Source: Paragonimus skrjabini miyazakii (taxonomy: Eukaryota; Platyhelminthes; Trematoda; Plagiorchiida; Troglotrematidae). From it: 64,000 nt of DNA. The DNA lies in contig JTDE01021511.1 of assembly GCA_014338405.1 (NCBI GenBank), positions 1 to 64,000 of the forward strand. The letters are read 5' to 3'. The notes below the pieces were generated by a model. It did no database searches, had not been told where the DNA came from, and worked only from the letters and a program-made list of their open reading frames with translations. The first letter of the stretch is position 1; each line of letters opens with the position of its first letter. The translations under genes and the position numbers were made by a program. Below are positions 53,036 through 64,000 of the stretch, piece by piece.

Positions 53036-53679
53036 CTCGTTTATTGCAGATCAACCGGTAAGTGACCAATACTAGATGTTGAGCCGCTACATAACTCAGT
53101 GACGAACATGGTTATTCAAAGCGCAATTGCCGGTGGTCCATGCTGAAGGTATGTGGCGACACCCTAAGCAACAGATAGTAGTAGTAGCCATTAAAACGAT
53201 CGTTTTTAAGTGTCAGAAATGTGTGATTTGATTTAACGAAGACGATGTAGTTTTTCGAGTCTTAACAAAGAGAAATGAAGCGTTTGCTGTTTCCACAATG
53301 TACCCGAGCATTGAGAGCGACAGACTCATATTTCAACGTACCTGCCAAAAACTCGTTTAACAGCTTTTTCAGAATTATGGACTGATGGAATAAGCAAGCT
53401 GAACTGACACAAGGCTCTGCTGACCACCAACAAGACAAGAAGTTCTATGTTTCGCTTACGATTAATTGTGACCCATCTGTTCACTCTACTAAAGCGCTGA
53501 TGAATGGGAGCTAATTTTTAATGTATATGACAGGAGAATATCACGAAAATCTGGTGCAAGCACTGGCAAACAGCTAAAAAGATGGTTGCCATTGACTAAC
53601 AATAAATAAACCGTCGTCACAAACAATAAACTAGTCACTTGCTATCGCCTAAGGTATGACAGGTATGCAGAGGACCACT

Positions 53680-54860
53680 GGAATATTGCAAAAAGGAAGT
53701 ACCGTGGGAGCAGATGGGTTGCACACGAATCGTTTGAAGCTTGGTGGACAAGTTTCTGAACGTGTTTTGCTGTGGCTGGTTCACGCCAACCGACAATAGG
53801 AAGCAGTTCTACAAGAGTTCAAAATGCTTTAATTGAACTTTGTCTAAACAGAAATAGAACAAGTAAAATGCTGACAAAGGTAAAGATATCAGTCTGTTCA
53901 GCTGCACTGCAAAAATACTAGCAATAGTTGTTCAGGGGAATTTAGGGCAGAGGTTTGGGATATGTACGTTTCCAGTTTTCAGTGCAGATTCCTGGCGAGT
54001 CTCTGTACGACTGAAATGGTGCTCGTCGGTTGAAAGATAAGGGACCTGCGTCGTAAACGTAATCTGCTGCCGTACACACTATTTGTGGATTTCACTGATG
54101 TGTTTGATTCTGTGAACTGTGAAGGAGGTGTTGGGTACGTTTGGCTGTCTGTTCAAAGTGAACACCGTATGCAAAATATTCCATTTTTCGGCAACCTAAG
54201 CCAGCTAGCTCTGTGACTCGCACGTTATTATTCGCAGAACAGTGCGTTACTTGTACACTGAGAAAAACAGCAACGACTGGATGGGGGCAATCACGATCGC
54301 GGCAGTCATGTTAGGTTTGTATATCAACACCAGTAAGGAACTTTCCTCGTTCACATTCCTCCGGGCGGATTTGCTACAACAACGCTATGCATGGTTTCCC
54401 AGAATTTTGCTAGTTGGATAGCAATTTATCGACAGATCTATCCGTGGATGACGAGTTGCGACAGCAAAGCTAAGGTTGCTTTTGGAGGTCACGACGGACG
54501 CAGCTAGAAAAAACGCAGCCCGTAGTTGAAAACAAAACTGCTCGTCCATGGAGCCAAGACACTTTACACGCTGTTTTAAGAAACTGTGTCGTGGGCATTA
54601 TATCAACAAACTAAGGTAGTTGAGCCGATTTCATTTGCAATGTCTAAGACGCTCCTAGGGTGTTCGGACATGATTCCGAACGTTGGGCAGACATGGGTGG
54701 GGTCGGAGTCATGTTGGTGCTCAGTAAACTTCGTTAGCTAGGAGATATCTGTAAGATGACTGACGAATGAGTCTCAAAGTAGCTGATCTATAAGCGACTA
54801 TGGGCAAGCGAGCGAAACTCACCGGACAGACAGTGCGATATCTGTCTTATTCATGTCTTT
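53680..54860 (+). pseudogene. LINE family B reverse transcriptase and C-terminal part, broken
   Basis: Landmarks: G-A-D-G-L-H-T-N-R-L-K-L-G-G-Q (about 53710), D-K-G-K-D-I-S-L and A-K-I-L-A-I-V-V (53875-53930), T-L-F-V-D-F-T-D-V-F-D-S-V-N (54075-54115), D-S-N-L-S-T-D-L (54420), and M-L-V-L-S-K-L-R near 54715 with G-D-I-C-K-M-T-D-E after a stop. The catalytic YADD block is not recognisable. Confidence 0.7.
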
Positions 54861-55080
54861 CACGCTGTAATTTAGGCTCGAGATGATTGAAGGACGTAGT
54901 CTTGTATCAGATCGCTTGGAGAAATGAAATCCGGAAAAGCGTCCGGAACTGTAACGAGGGGCAGAAACGCGGTCCTGAGTTCAAGTGCGCGGCTCAAAAG
55001 GGAACGTTGGGCGCCACAGATCATGGCGACTCGATTATATAGCACTGCAAAGAAAGTACTGAACATCTCGAGTTAATATG

Positions 55081-55595
55081 CCACTAACATACAGTGAAAC
55101 CACCAATAAAGAGGCGGCGGGTGCGTCAGGCGAGATTGTGTCAAGTCGATTATATACCTTTCGTTCGCATCAACTAACGACCTACGTCGTTTAGCAGACT
55201 ACTCACCCTTTTGTAAGAAACCTGAGTCGTGGTGGCCCGCTGTTTTATTTTATTCACCGTTTACTGGCACACTACATACTAAGAGTTTTGTTTTGTTTCC
55301 AAGTCCAGACGTCAACCTAGTCATTCCAGTGATCCTGCGTAGAAAGTATAAATATTTCCCCCTATATTGATCCAGGAAAACGAACATTCGCTCAGCTGCT
55401 TTTGACGATAATAACGATGGTCACCACTCTCAAGATATTTCACAACGTTAATGCTCCAGCCGACCGACAGCCCACCACAGAAGCTTAAGCCACCTTACAA
55501 TTCAATTACTGTTCCTTTCTTGAAGAGCTCGTATTGATTGTGTTGTTCGGTTTTGACTCGAATGTGCACGTACTCAGGATTTGGTGCCCAGTCAG
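55081..55595. other. Nothing recognised
   Basis: Spacer between LINE family B and the PLE pair. Confidence 0.45.
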
Positions 55596-55834
55596 GCAGA
55601 ACAGTGACCAGTGCTATATCGTACTCTTTTGTAGGGTTGAAGTATGAGCACAGGCTTCCATGGTACTGTTTTAAGGGCTGATCGGGAGTCGAACGACTTA
55701 GAATGTTTGTGGATAAAACGAATTGGACATTTATTTTGGGTAAGAATCAGTTGAATAAAATCAAGCATTTTCCGAAAAAAGACATGGATCGACCAATCAT
55801 TGCAATTCAAAAACTTTGAATCAATCGCATACAA
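55596..55834 (-). mobile_element. PLE linker segment, inverted copy
   Basis: On - it reads D-F-I-Q-L-I-L-T-Q-N-K-C-P-I-R-F-I-H, K-T-V-P-W-K-P-V-L and L-Q-P-Y-K. It mirrors the + segment starting at 55838 (D-C-I-Q-L-I-L-I-E-N-R-Y-P-I-R-F-I-H, K-T-V-P-R-K-S-V). The two arms diverge from about 55836, and the differences show they are two separate copies. Confidence 0.75.
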
Positions 55835-55837
55835 AGG

Positions 55838-56416
55838 AGAGCTCTCCGAACACTACGCCATCGAATTCGTAAAATCTGTTCACGTGAGCATATTTCCGAG
55901 CAGCTTGATTGTATTCAATTGATTCTTATCGAAAATAGATATCCGATTCGTTTTATCCACAAACATTCTAAGCCGTTCGACTTCCGACCAGTCCTCAAAA
56001 CGGTACCGCGAAAATCTGTCTTCATATTTCAACCCTACATAGAGTACGATGCAGCACTATTCATGAGGCAAATATTGAAAGCAACGCTAAATCGCACATA
56101 TACGTCAGTCAAACTTATTGTACTAGACCGAGCAACTCGCATCTCATCAACTTCAAGGAAGGATCCGATGTCCACACTCGCTAAATCAAACAGTATTTAT
56201 GAATTTACCTGTAGCTACAGTTTGCAATACGTTTGCCGCAAAGTGACAGCACTGCACAAACAGATCTCGGAACACTTCCACAAATGGCTTCTGAGTACCA
56301 ACAGTGGAACTGCAAAGAGTGCGATTACAAAACAACTACAAGCATCTGACCATCGAATGAACCCCGTCAAAGCTTTCTGTTACTTGTCAGACAATGGTTT
56401 ACTACAAACCAAATAA
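55838..56416 (+). mobile_element. PLE RT end, linker and GIY-YIG remnant
   Basis: Starts R-A-L-R-T-L-R-H-R-I-R-K-I-C-S, the last part of the RT, then the linker F-I-F-Q-P-Y and A-T-L-N-R-T-Y. S-N-S-I-Y-E-F-T-C-S then replaces the GIY strand, and Q-Y-V-C-R-K the YIG strand. It goes on with I-S-E-H-F-H-K-W-L, S-A-I-T-K-Q-L and S-D-H-R-M-N. The frame is open from 55919 to the TAA. This is a different PLE lineage from the 9.7-15.6 kb copies. YIG is lost, so it is inactive. Confidence 0.8.
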
Positions 56417-58355
56417 AACCATCATCATGCGTTCAGAAACAAATGGTAGTGAACCTATCGCTACGTTAGCAATACGTCATATAGACTGAATGTTTTTCCT
56501 ATTCCTATTTCTTTATCCCTATTCTTTGTTCCCACTTTACATCTACTTCCATGTCTAATATCACCATTTTCGATCACATGACCGAATGATGATTAAGTAC
56601 CTTGGAAATTTTGCCCGTGGGCTTCCACACATCATTTCGTGCATGTAATTGAAAAGAGCAAATGGAATTGGGCTCAAGCGACTGGATTAGTAATAATTTA
56701 CAAAACCGTTTGCACCATAACCTCTCCAATCAAACAGCTAATGTCCCCGTCCGCTCAATCTCACGTCATCCAAAATATCAATGTTAGTGTGGAGTCACCT
56801 ACATTGGTACAGCCAAACGCCAGCTGTAGACCTGAATTCATGAACATATGCGGAGCTGGGTCAAACGCAGATTACGCAACTGATCGATTTTATGCCAATC
56901 GCCATCACTACCTGAATCCATCAGCATCCTGCCCCAGATTTGTTGACACACCATTGGCCGAACACGGTCAGAGTTCGAGGTCATCTCTAAAATAATATGC
57001 CGAGGCTTTTGTCATAAGAAAGACAGGTGCATTACGTGCATTTATAAGGAACTGTCTGTTATCTTCTCATTGTCTTGACAACAGCAGGATGTTTGCACAG
57101 CTGACATTTCATTGTAATTTGTTTAGCGGTTTGGTTATGATTAGATAAACTCAACAGCCTACAATAAGCATCCAAAGAGTGTCGAGATATCTGCCGCGGG
57201 ATAAATCGTGCAACGTCGCGTTTCTGACTTTGTTTTCAAATTTATTATGAGAAAAGTGTTCTCAATTTTTTTGTATCCTCAGCAACGTTAACCACAGAAA
57301 GTGATAAAGCTGCGACAACAGATGAAAAAAGGAAATGTAAATGTCCGTGAAGTCGCCAGTAATATTGTGTGACAATAGGACAAACAAAGTACATCGTCAA
57401 CGACACTCACCGTTGCTATAGTCGTGTAATTCTCCGGACTCCACGATGGTCCTCAGCCGTCATGACAATGATTGTTTTCATCCCGACTACACGCCTAGAC
57501 TGTACTGTCTGAATTTTGTCTGGTCCATTCTTTTTGGCTTTGGTTTGCTGTTAGTTGCAAACTCTATAAATACGAACGGGTTTGTGGCCATGTTGTCTTC
57601 TGATTGAGCGACGTAAAGAAGCTCTGTTTGGAGGTCAGTCTTTTTCCTGGGTTCATGCAGTAGCTTCAGGTGGATGGGTTGAATGGAAAGAGACTAAATG
57701 ACCGCGTATACGCCGTTATTTCATTGAGCGGTATTCCGTTTCCGTTTACACGCTCGTGGGCCGTAGATCCCGTTATAACAGCGAAGGAAACAGAGAAGAA
57801 TGCCTAACTTACTGGTTCCCACTTGCTATTTCAGTTCCACAACTGTGGTGTCAAAACAGCGTGATAATCACCACACTACTGTTGTTTATGAAAGCAAAAA
57901 AAGCGGTGGGGATTGTGCCTTGTTTTGCCTGACAGAATCATACCGACATCTGGTCACCCTAATATTTCGATTGGTATTATGTATGTTTTCAGCTGGCGAC
58001 GAACAGAATGAATCAATCGACTCATCGCATCCATTCAGGTTGAATATCACATGGGAATTCGTGTCGAGAGGCTATGAGGACTGACTTCATATGAAAAGAT
58101 AAAGCAGGAAAAGTAGATAGATAAAATGAGGCAATACATAACCGGATCAGTGAGGTGTGGAAGCGGGACGAACTTTCATGTTTACAGTTTGTCTGATTCA
58201 AAGCATGCTTCACACAGCAACCGATATGAGCAAATCAACTGTCTTTAGATCAGTGGTGCAATCTTCCACAAAAAGGTTCAGATGAACGGCTGTAACCGGC
58301 AACCTATGAGCAATGGATCAATTATACTTACAAAAGAACATCACAATAAAAAAGT
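56417..58355. other. No confirmed gene
   Basis: A 118-codon frame at 56639-56995 (+) is Ser/Asn/Pro-rich and might be a stretch of disordered protein, but no domain or splice site supports it. A 94-codon frame at 57800-58084 (+) overlaps one on - at 58213-58022. Confidence 0.4.
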
Positions 58356-58357
58356 AT

Positions 58358-58650
58358 TAAACATCGGGCAACCTGATCACTACTCACAAGCGAAAGTGGT
58401 TGAGTGTTCACATATGATAATTCGGTCATGCCTAATGTGAAGTCAATGGTGCAGTGGTAAACACGGTTGCCTCATGAACAGCGTGTCCGTGGTTCAAGTC
58501 CCGGCAGTGGCGATGATATGCACTACTGACGAGCTTTAATGAGAGCGAACCTCGAGTCTAGTGCTTCTTTTCGAAAGCGGCCGACTGGAAAGTCTATGGG
58601 AATGCGACAGCTCCGATCGATTATGGGTGATGTTCAATCTATACTAAATA
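58358..58650 (+). repeat. SINE family 2 copy, best preserved promoter
   Basis: Has CACTACTCACAAGCGAAAGT, ATAATTCGGTCATGCCTAAT, an A-box (AATGGTGCAGTGGTAAACA) and a perfect B-box in GTGGTTCAAGTCCCGGCAGT. The hammerhead region at 58520-58564 and the tail CTATGGGAATGCGACAGCTC to GTGATGTTCAATCTATAC follow. This is the clearest view of the whole family. Confidence 0.85.
58520..58564 (+). ncRNA. Hammerhead ribozyme in SINE family 2, one core change
   Basis: Stem I GCACTA / TAGTGC is perfect (six pairs). The core CTGACGA fits CUGANGA. Stem II is GCTTT / AGAGC around AATG, with all five positions pairable. Stem III is CTCGAG, then T-C. The only core fault is C instead of A in GAAA (GAAC), which breaks the 15.1-16.1 pair. 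Confidence 0.7.
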
Positions 58651-59820
58651 TCTACTGAATTAATGGGTGGCATGATAGTATATTGCAAGTATGATTTTGA
58701 AAATGTCATATTAGCCACTTGGATTTTCGAATAAGTGCCGCATTATTTACTAGTTGTTGAAAGGATTAAATGTGTTACACAGATGGCTTATACGAGTGCC
58801 ACAGAAACATTTCCTCAGGGTAGTTGCTGTAGCTAATTGGTTCATCATGTTTGTTGCATCACTTTCAAGTTTTGTGAAACAAATTATTGATTTAGAGAAC
58901 GACTAAACGTGTCAATCACAACGGGATCTGGTGAAAACTGAAAACAGGTAAACGTTCGCGGATCGAAAATGTAAGCATCCTTCATTCAAACTGTCAGTGG
59001 AATGAAATCACACCTTGCAGTGGTCTAATTTACAATGCGCCAAATCTGGTTTCCGTAATCTGAACAGTGTGTTCACTGGAATCGAGCAAGCATGGTTTAC
59101 GTGCAGTTTAACGACGTGATATCAACACGAATATGACGAACGTCAAATGAACTTCGTTCGAAAGACACCATTAGCACGAAGGCGCACACATTAAACATGC
59201 GAGTCGTTGTTCGTTAACGGTAACGAGTGATTGTGCCCTAGAGATTTTTTAGAAAGCAGTCTTAGATGCACGGTGCTAAAAGTCACGTAAACTTAAGGAC
59301 GTGTTATGCAGTCCATCGGGCTGATCCACTACAGAGTTAAAGTAGCTGAGCATGAATTAGAGAGATTGAGGATCCGAAAAAGCACCACAGCTATAAACCT
59401 TCGGAAGCTATTGACAGACCAGATTTAGTCCTTGTGGGACGCTGACACAATAATGGTGTGCACTAACATTTGACCGACTTTTAAGATACGGTAAAATGCT
59501 AATCGAAACGGACATTTGTGATCCGTAAACGAACAGCGTCGTCAAACTGGTACAAAGTTAAAGTGTTAGGAGGAAAATTAGTTCTGAATATACGTACTAT
59601 GACCTAATTTATAACATTTGAGACGGACTTGACACCAAAAATGTGACACACTGATGGTCATATAGCTTAGCTTGAACAACATGGAACGACCTTAAGTTTT
59701 CAATAACCCAGAAAAAATATTCCCCACTGGAGAAATATAGACAGCTACTGATAGTGCTGCTCAATTCGTTTCACACAGCTAGCCAGCCAGCAGCTGTGTA
59801 TTTCCCTACATAAACTGCGC
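58651..59820. other. Nothing recognised
   Basis: AT-rich; no long frames and no family repeat. Confidence 0.5.
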
Positions 59821-59821
59821 A

Positions 59822-60080
59822 TTAACGGAGCACGCCCCCGTGCTGGGATTTGGAACAGATAAACGATCCATCGCGACATACACACCATACTCTAGAGTTA
59901 ACCACAAACAATCTGTGTAGCGGCGGAGTATAGGCGTCTACTATATCGAATGCTGAACAGAAGTGACAAGGTGCCAGTGTTGTTTGAGCGGACAAATCAA
60001 GACAATGGATTGCTGAAGTCTTCAAGCTTCCATGGGCTATAGCGCATATACTGATGGTCATGTCATGACAGCGAGGAGGC
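59822..60080 (-). other. Possible exon, cysteine-rich C-terminal frame
   Basis: A - frame ends in TAA at 59822 and has C-H-F-C and W-C-V-C-R-D-G-S-F-I-C. An acceptor-like TTGTTCAG lies just upstream near 60087. The Cys spacing is faintly like extracellular Cys-rich modules. No partner exon is proven. Confidence 0.25.
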
Positions 60081-60493
60081 TGAACAATCTACGTCGTCAG
60101 AGGAAAAACTGACTTGCCTGGTCACAATCAGTGTTACATTCGAAGTGTAGTTTATAATGCATTCTGCTTATTATGGCAGAACATTTCATATACACCCTAT
60201 GTTAAGCATTCCTTTTAGTGGTGCAGACTTTTTTTCTCCTCTCTTTACGCGTTACTTTAAAAATGCCACTTAGATATAGACATTTAGACGAACGAACAAG
60301 AGTGACTGGCCTTCATATTATAGACCATTGCCGAAAATTCGCCATGCCACTGTGTTCTTAGACGAACCCATTAACAGAAAATCAGACAACAGAAAAGTAC
60401 AAGCAAGGAGACACATTACCGTAATCGGAACAATGAGTATGGTATTCCCAGTCAGCAAGTTGGTCAAACATGAGTTAAACAACTGAGATAACG

Positions 60494-60700
60494 GCACCTA
60501 CCGACCACCCGCAGCACAGCAAACAAAATGCCAATAATCAGGGGCAATAGTCTTGCCTGATAATCTACGGGTTCCATCGAACTGTCGGTGGTTTCTATAC
60601 GTAGCACCCTATGTGAGAAAAACTGTTTTTGAACCCGAAGACAAAATGAATTGCACACCAGTACGACAACACAGCCTCCGACAACAGTCGTAATTCTTAG
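60494..60700 (-). other. Possible exon with two membrane-spanning stretches
   Basis: The - frame contains T-T-V-V-G-G-C-V-V-V-L-V-C and, after a hydrophilic stretch, L-L-P-L-I-I-G-I-L-F-A-V-L-R-V-V-G. It is followed at once by a good donor, GTAGGTGCC. An acceptor-like TTTTTCTCACATAG lies inside, so the exon may be shorter. It looks like part of an integral membrane protein that I cannot name. Confidence 0.3.
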
Positions 60701-61548
60701 AAACAGAGAATTATACTGGTTGACTTAGACATGTGCTTGCGTTGCAGGCACAGATGGCAAGATTGTTCCAATCCATGTTCCTACAATCAACAAGTTATCA
60801 ATAGTGTGAGTATCGCTAAAATCGGAGCGCGTGGTTCGAAGTTGAGCCAAACGTCGGAAAAGCCGTGTGCATTTCTTCTTACGATGTTGACGGTGGGGTG
60901 TCAATTGATTGTAGACCACAAAGGGTAACAAGTGCGTCTGTTGAGTTGATTTGCTCAGGCAGCTGCGCGGTTTAGTAAGGGAAGTAGGCGGAGAAAAGTT
61001 GAACGCAGATGTTTTGAGCCTTCAATAGTGTTCAAACTCACACGACTCGAGGATTGCAATCAGTCATTCGTGATTACGGACTTTAGGAACTTCATCATTT
61101 GGCTAAGTTTCGAACATATATGTTACTAAATTTGAAGTGCTACTTGAAAAGTAGACCTATTTTCTCCCGACGGTGAGCCGAGGTAATGTGCAAAAGACTA
61201 ACGGAACAAACGGCATAAATAACTTTTGTCTAGAAAAGTGAACAGTCAGATGACCACTAAGGAAAACGCAATGCAACTAATGCATACCATGTTGGAAAAT
61301 AAAACGGCTGCTTTGTAACTAGATATAGATCGTCACATACATTATACACACATGTAAGCTCTCACGGTTCGTTTTTTTTGTTTTCAAGCATTAGACACAT
61401 AAGGTCGTAGCTACAATGAATGGATCCAATAACACGGTAGATATGTCATACTTCACATTTTATCGTTTAATGCGGTCGCCAAAGGAATAAACGCGAGCGT
61501 ACGATCAATGCAGATCAGACAAAGAAAACGTTTGTTGTAAGGTATACT

Positions 61549-61806
61549 CTATGCAACACTTGATTTGCTCTGAATAATAGTGCCTGCCTGTATGGTAAGT
61601 TGAAGGTAACGGACCGTCAGATCGTACTGGCTACTATCGTGTGCGACGGTTACGCTGAGCAAATACGACATTTGGACGTAGCAAACAAGAAAAAAAGAAT
61701 AGCCTAGAGTGAAGCGGAACGCTATCGCAATCACGCACGAGAACATGAGAGAAATCGCCAATCCCCATTCAGTGTATCGTAGTGCCAGGCTTGCGTTCGG
61801 TCTCAT
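61549..61806 (-). other. Possible exon or gene fragment with two hydrophobic segments
   Basis: An 85-codon - frame has two hydrophobic runs, W-G-L-A-I-S-L-M-F-S-C-V-I-A-I-A-F and L-G-Y-S-F-F-L-V-C-Y-V-Q-M-S-Y-L-L. After its stop the same frame reads L-C-L-I-C-I-D-R-T-L-A-F-I-P-L (61509-61465), which resembles the D-R-Y-x-A-x-x-x-P-L end of TM3 in class A receptors. The stop and the lack of other helices in the right order make a receptor call unsafe. Confidence 0.25.
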
Positions 61807-61809
61807 TCA

Positions 61810-64000
61810 AAATAAGACAATATGTTATGTGTTCCTTGGGTGACTTCAACTACATTGAGGATACCCAACTAAAAATTTACCTAAGCGTAATAAATTCCAT
61901 CTGAATTCACTTGAATAAGAAATGATACAATTGTGTTGCGACAGTCACTCACAATGTGTACGGACCTATTACGCTCGTACTACGACTAAGTAGACTGAAA
62001 CGATGGGATCGCAGTTTCACTCAGTATAACTTGTTCAGTCTGAATTTAAAAAAAAAACACTGAAATATGTAGAGTAATTCAATCACAGCTGTACGTCATA
62101 TTCTTTCGAACGTCAGTCATTGGCGACCAGCTTATAGATAGAACGGCCCTTGTGAACTCTATTGGCATGCCGTCTACCACAAGGCACACCACAGAATGTC
62201 AATTCTGATTGATTGTCAGAATATTATGACTGTTCCCGAACGAATTAGTTGAGATGAAGATCGAAATGATTAAACGATGAAAATTTAACAGATGTGGGCA
62301 GTAAGTCTAGAAAAATGAAAGGCGCGCAATCGGAAGCGATTGTATACTTGAAAGGTAATCATAGAACTGGAAATCTGTGGGAAAAATGTAGAAAAATATG
62401 TCGCATCTGCAACGTTAGTCAATCACCGTGTGTAAAGTTATTGACAAATTCACGGAAATTAGTTCGGATGATACTAGGAAAATAATGGCGGAAATATCTT
62501 GCGAACGGGTCAGAAGAGGATAATGCCTGCCAGGGGGATGCATGAAGTTGTGCGCAGCTCAACCAAAGACTGTCAGGTGCCAGAAGAGCAAAACCGCTTT
62601 CTAGTACAAACGAAAGTGCATAGTCTGCGGGCTGAAAGAAATAAGAAATAGATGTTCATAATAGAGTATCAAGAGCTGAGCAGAATGAAGCGAATGTGAA
62701 GTTAAAATGCTGTACTGCTACCATATATTTGGTAAACAAAATAATCGTCTAAACAAACCATTTGTCATTAAAAATAAGATAACCACCGATGTTTATTTTA
62801 CTGCTAGACTTGTCAACAATTCGTCGCTCACTAGCCCCAGGCTTCGTCGAGGTTTGCATACTAATTACCGTTTTCACCTTCCAACTAACTTAATCCGCAA
62901 TTCTCAAGCTCTGTTCATTTTACATTTTTATTGGCTCACGTCATGTCCACAGAAGGATGAAGACAAAATAAAATCAGGTCGCACATGCGTGTTATTCTGT
63001 CTTGGTCTGAAGATTCTGACAGTCGACGAATTAAGTTCACTGGGTGCTATTAAAACAGACCGTTGAAGAGCGATTTCACGAAATAGGAAAGAGAAATAAG
63101 GCTGAGATTTCTAAGGTAAGACCAATCTTCTTCAAAATGAGACGTCTTCAGCGATCCGGTTGTACCGAGCTAAAAGACAGAGTAATGTATATCCGATTAG
63201 ATAGATGTCAGAACACAGTACAAGTCTGTTGGCGTAAATCAGAAAGATGCTGATTCCACTAGAAACATAAGCAGATTCGCATGAATAACGATCCAAGCAT
63301 TGGCAAAGTCGAATACAGGTCAACACCTCGCAGCCGAATAGACAGATTGGTATTAGTATAGTTGTAGACAGCGTCAACGGTTAAGCTATTCATTTCACTG
63401 GAGGTAAAGTGCACCGGACGCATCAACACCGGCAGTAATCTGCTCAAGTGCACACGTTTCAAAGATCTTCTACGCCTCGCTACTTGGATAAGATTCCGAT
63501 CAACCCAACAACACACCTGACTAGGCCACACGGTGAACAGTTACCGGTAACGTCACGTGACCAACTGATACCGTCTTGTGAATTCCGAATATGAAGTTAT
63601 CTGGGTTCACTTGAATTGCTGTTTGCCCAAAACGTCATCTGACAGTTGATGTAAGAAGTACACTCTAGTAATTTGTTACAGTGGTTATTAAGAATACTAG
63701 AAGGTTGTGGATGGAGGCCATAAAGACAGCGGGAGTCAGTTCAGAGGCAGGAGGTAACAGAGAGAAGGGAGATGAAGAAAAGCAATATCTTCGATACACT
63801 GCGTGCACTGAATATATGCCCAATTGTTGACGGTGAAAAATATATGTTTACGTATGATTCCTTCCTAGCCTATGGCTTAAAACACTTGTTCATCCCGAAT
63901 GAAGATACTTGTTGTGTTCATTCACCACTGCTTTCGTCCGTTAGCCAGTTCCCAAGGAAATCGTACGGCTCGACCAACGTAGTATCAGCATACTAGATCA
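61810..64000. other. No confirmed gene at right edge
   Basis: Frames at 62707-63066, 63044-63253 and 63772-63996 (+) and 63531-63259 (-) are 60-120 codons long. None has a domain I recognise, and several overlap on opposite strands. The last lies near the window edge and could be an exon; it has no clear acceptor. Confidence 0.4.

Larger units (their letters stand above)
52160..55080 (+). mobile_element. LINE family B, near full-length coding region, inactive
   Basis: An APE endonuclease, RT and C-terminal region follow in order on +, broken by many stops and shifts. It is the same family as the - strand fragment at 43.6-44.4 kb. The protein resembles the LINEs of flatworms whose EN contains W-x-G-V-x-G-P-H and whose RT begins F-V-D-x-T-x-x-F-D-x-V-N. 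The ends cannot be set exactly. No open frame of useful length remains. Confidence 0.75.

Noticed and set aside
61465..61510. A class A GPCR TM3 (ICIDRTLAFIPL)
   Set aside because: An in-frame stop precedes it, TM3 residues upstream are charged and no ordered set of seven helices follows. Kept only as a weak hint.
1..64000. CRISPR array, operon or prokaryotic gene cluster
   Set aside because: No regularly spaced repeats, no dense co-directional frames, and the real genes have spliceosomal introns.

Overview
The window looks like nuclear DNA of a parasitic flatworm, most likely a digenean trematode. It is AT-rich and gene-poor. Its few recognisable genes have spliced exons, including 46-47 bp first introns of the kind seen in flatworms. 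The repeats are of flatworm type: Penelope-like elements (PLEs) with a GIY-YIG endonuclease, an SR2/RTE-like LINE, a second APE-type LINE with a C-terminal zinc finger, and tRNA-derived SINEs. I see no bacterial, organellar or viral genes. The species cannot be fixed from sequence alone.

Protein genes. (1) A divergent fatty-acid-binding-protein-like gene on + (exons 2721-2790, 2837-3009, 21375-21479, 21623-21679; 134 codons plus stop). Its second intron is 18.4 kb and packed with repeats. (2) A canonical FABP paralogue on - (exons 38005-37936, 37888-37716, 37290-37186, 36159-36109; 132 codons plus stop) with a TATA box and a poly(A) signal. The two genes share exon lengths and intron phases for exons 1-3. 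(3) An intronless PP1-like phosphatase on - (51246-50137) that has lost several catalytic residues and is predicted to be a pseudophosphatase. (4) An orphan terminal exon on + (29361-29483). (5) A weak cluster of possible membrane-protein exons on - (about 61.8-59.8 kb).

Repeats by region. 1-640: decayed PLE reverse transcriptase. 4.98 and 11.4-11.9 kb: SINE family 1, with two copies facing each other as a large palindrome. 9.74-10.83 kb: a PLE whose 3' part is inverted relative to its RT part. 14.7-15.57 kb: a PLE 3' fragment flanked by inverted copies of its own 3' end, each with a hammerhead-like motif, bracketed by a 20-bp direct repeat. 13.2, 15.8, 19.4, 19.75, 33.7, 39.3, 46.8 and 58.4 kb: SINE family 2, whose copies carry a type I hammerhead ribozyme; the 19.6 kb ribozyme keeps every core residue. 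25.9 kb: possible CR1-like RT scrap. 39.66-43.15 kb: nearly full-length but dead SR2/RTE-like LINE; a 3' fragment of the same family lies at 48.25-47.72 kb on -. 52.16-55.08 kb: dead LINE of a second family; its 3' part lies on - at 44.43-43.57 kb. 55.6-56.42 kb: PLE linker and endonuclease with an inverted second copy of the linker.

The host genes do not form an operon or pathway. The two FABPs are paralogues for cytosolic fatty-acid carriage, and the phosphatase-like gene resembles an intronless retrocopy. The best candidates for new biology are the hammerhead-bearing SINE and PLE families and the PP1-like pseudophosphatase.
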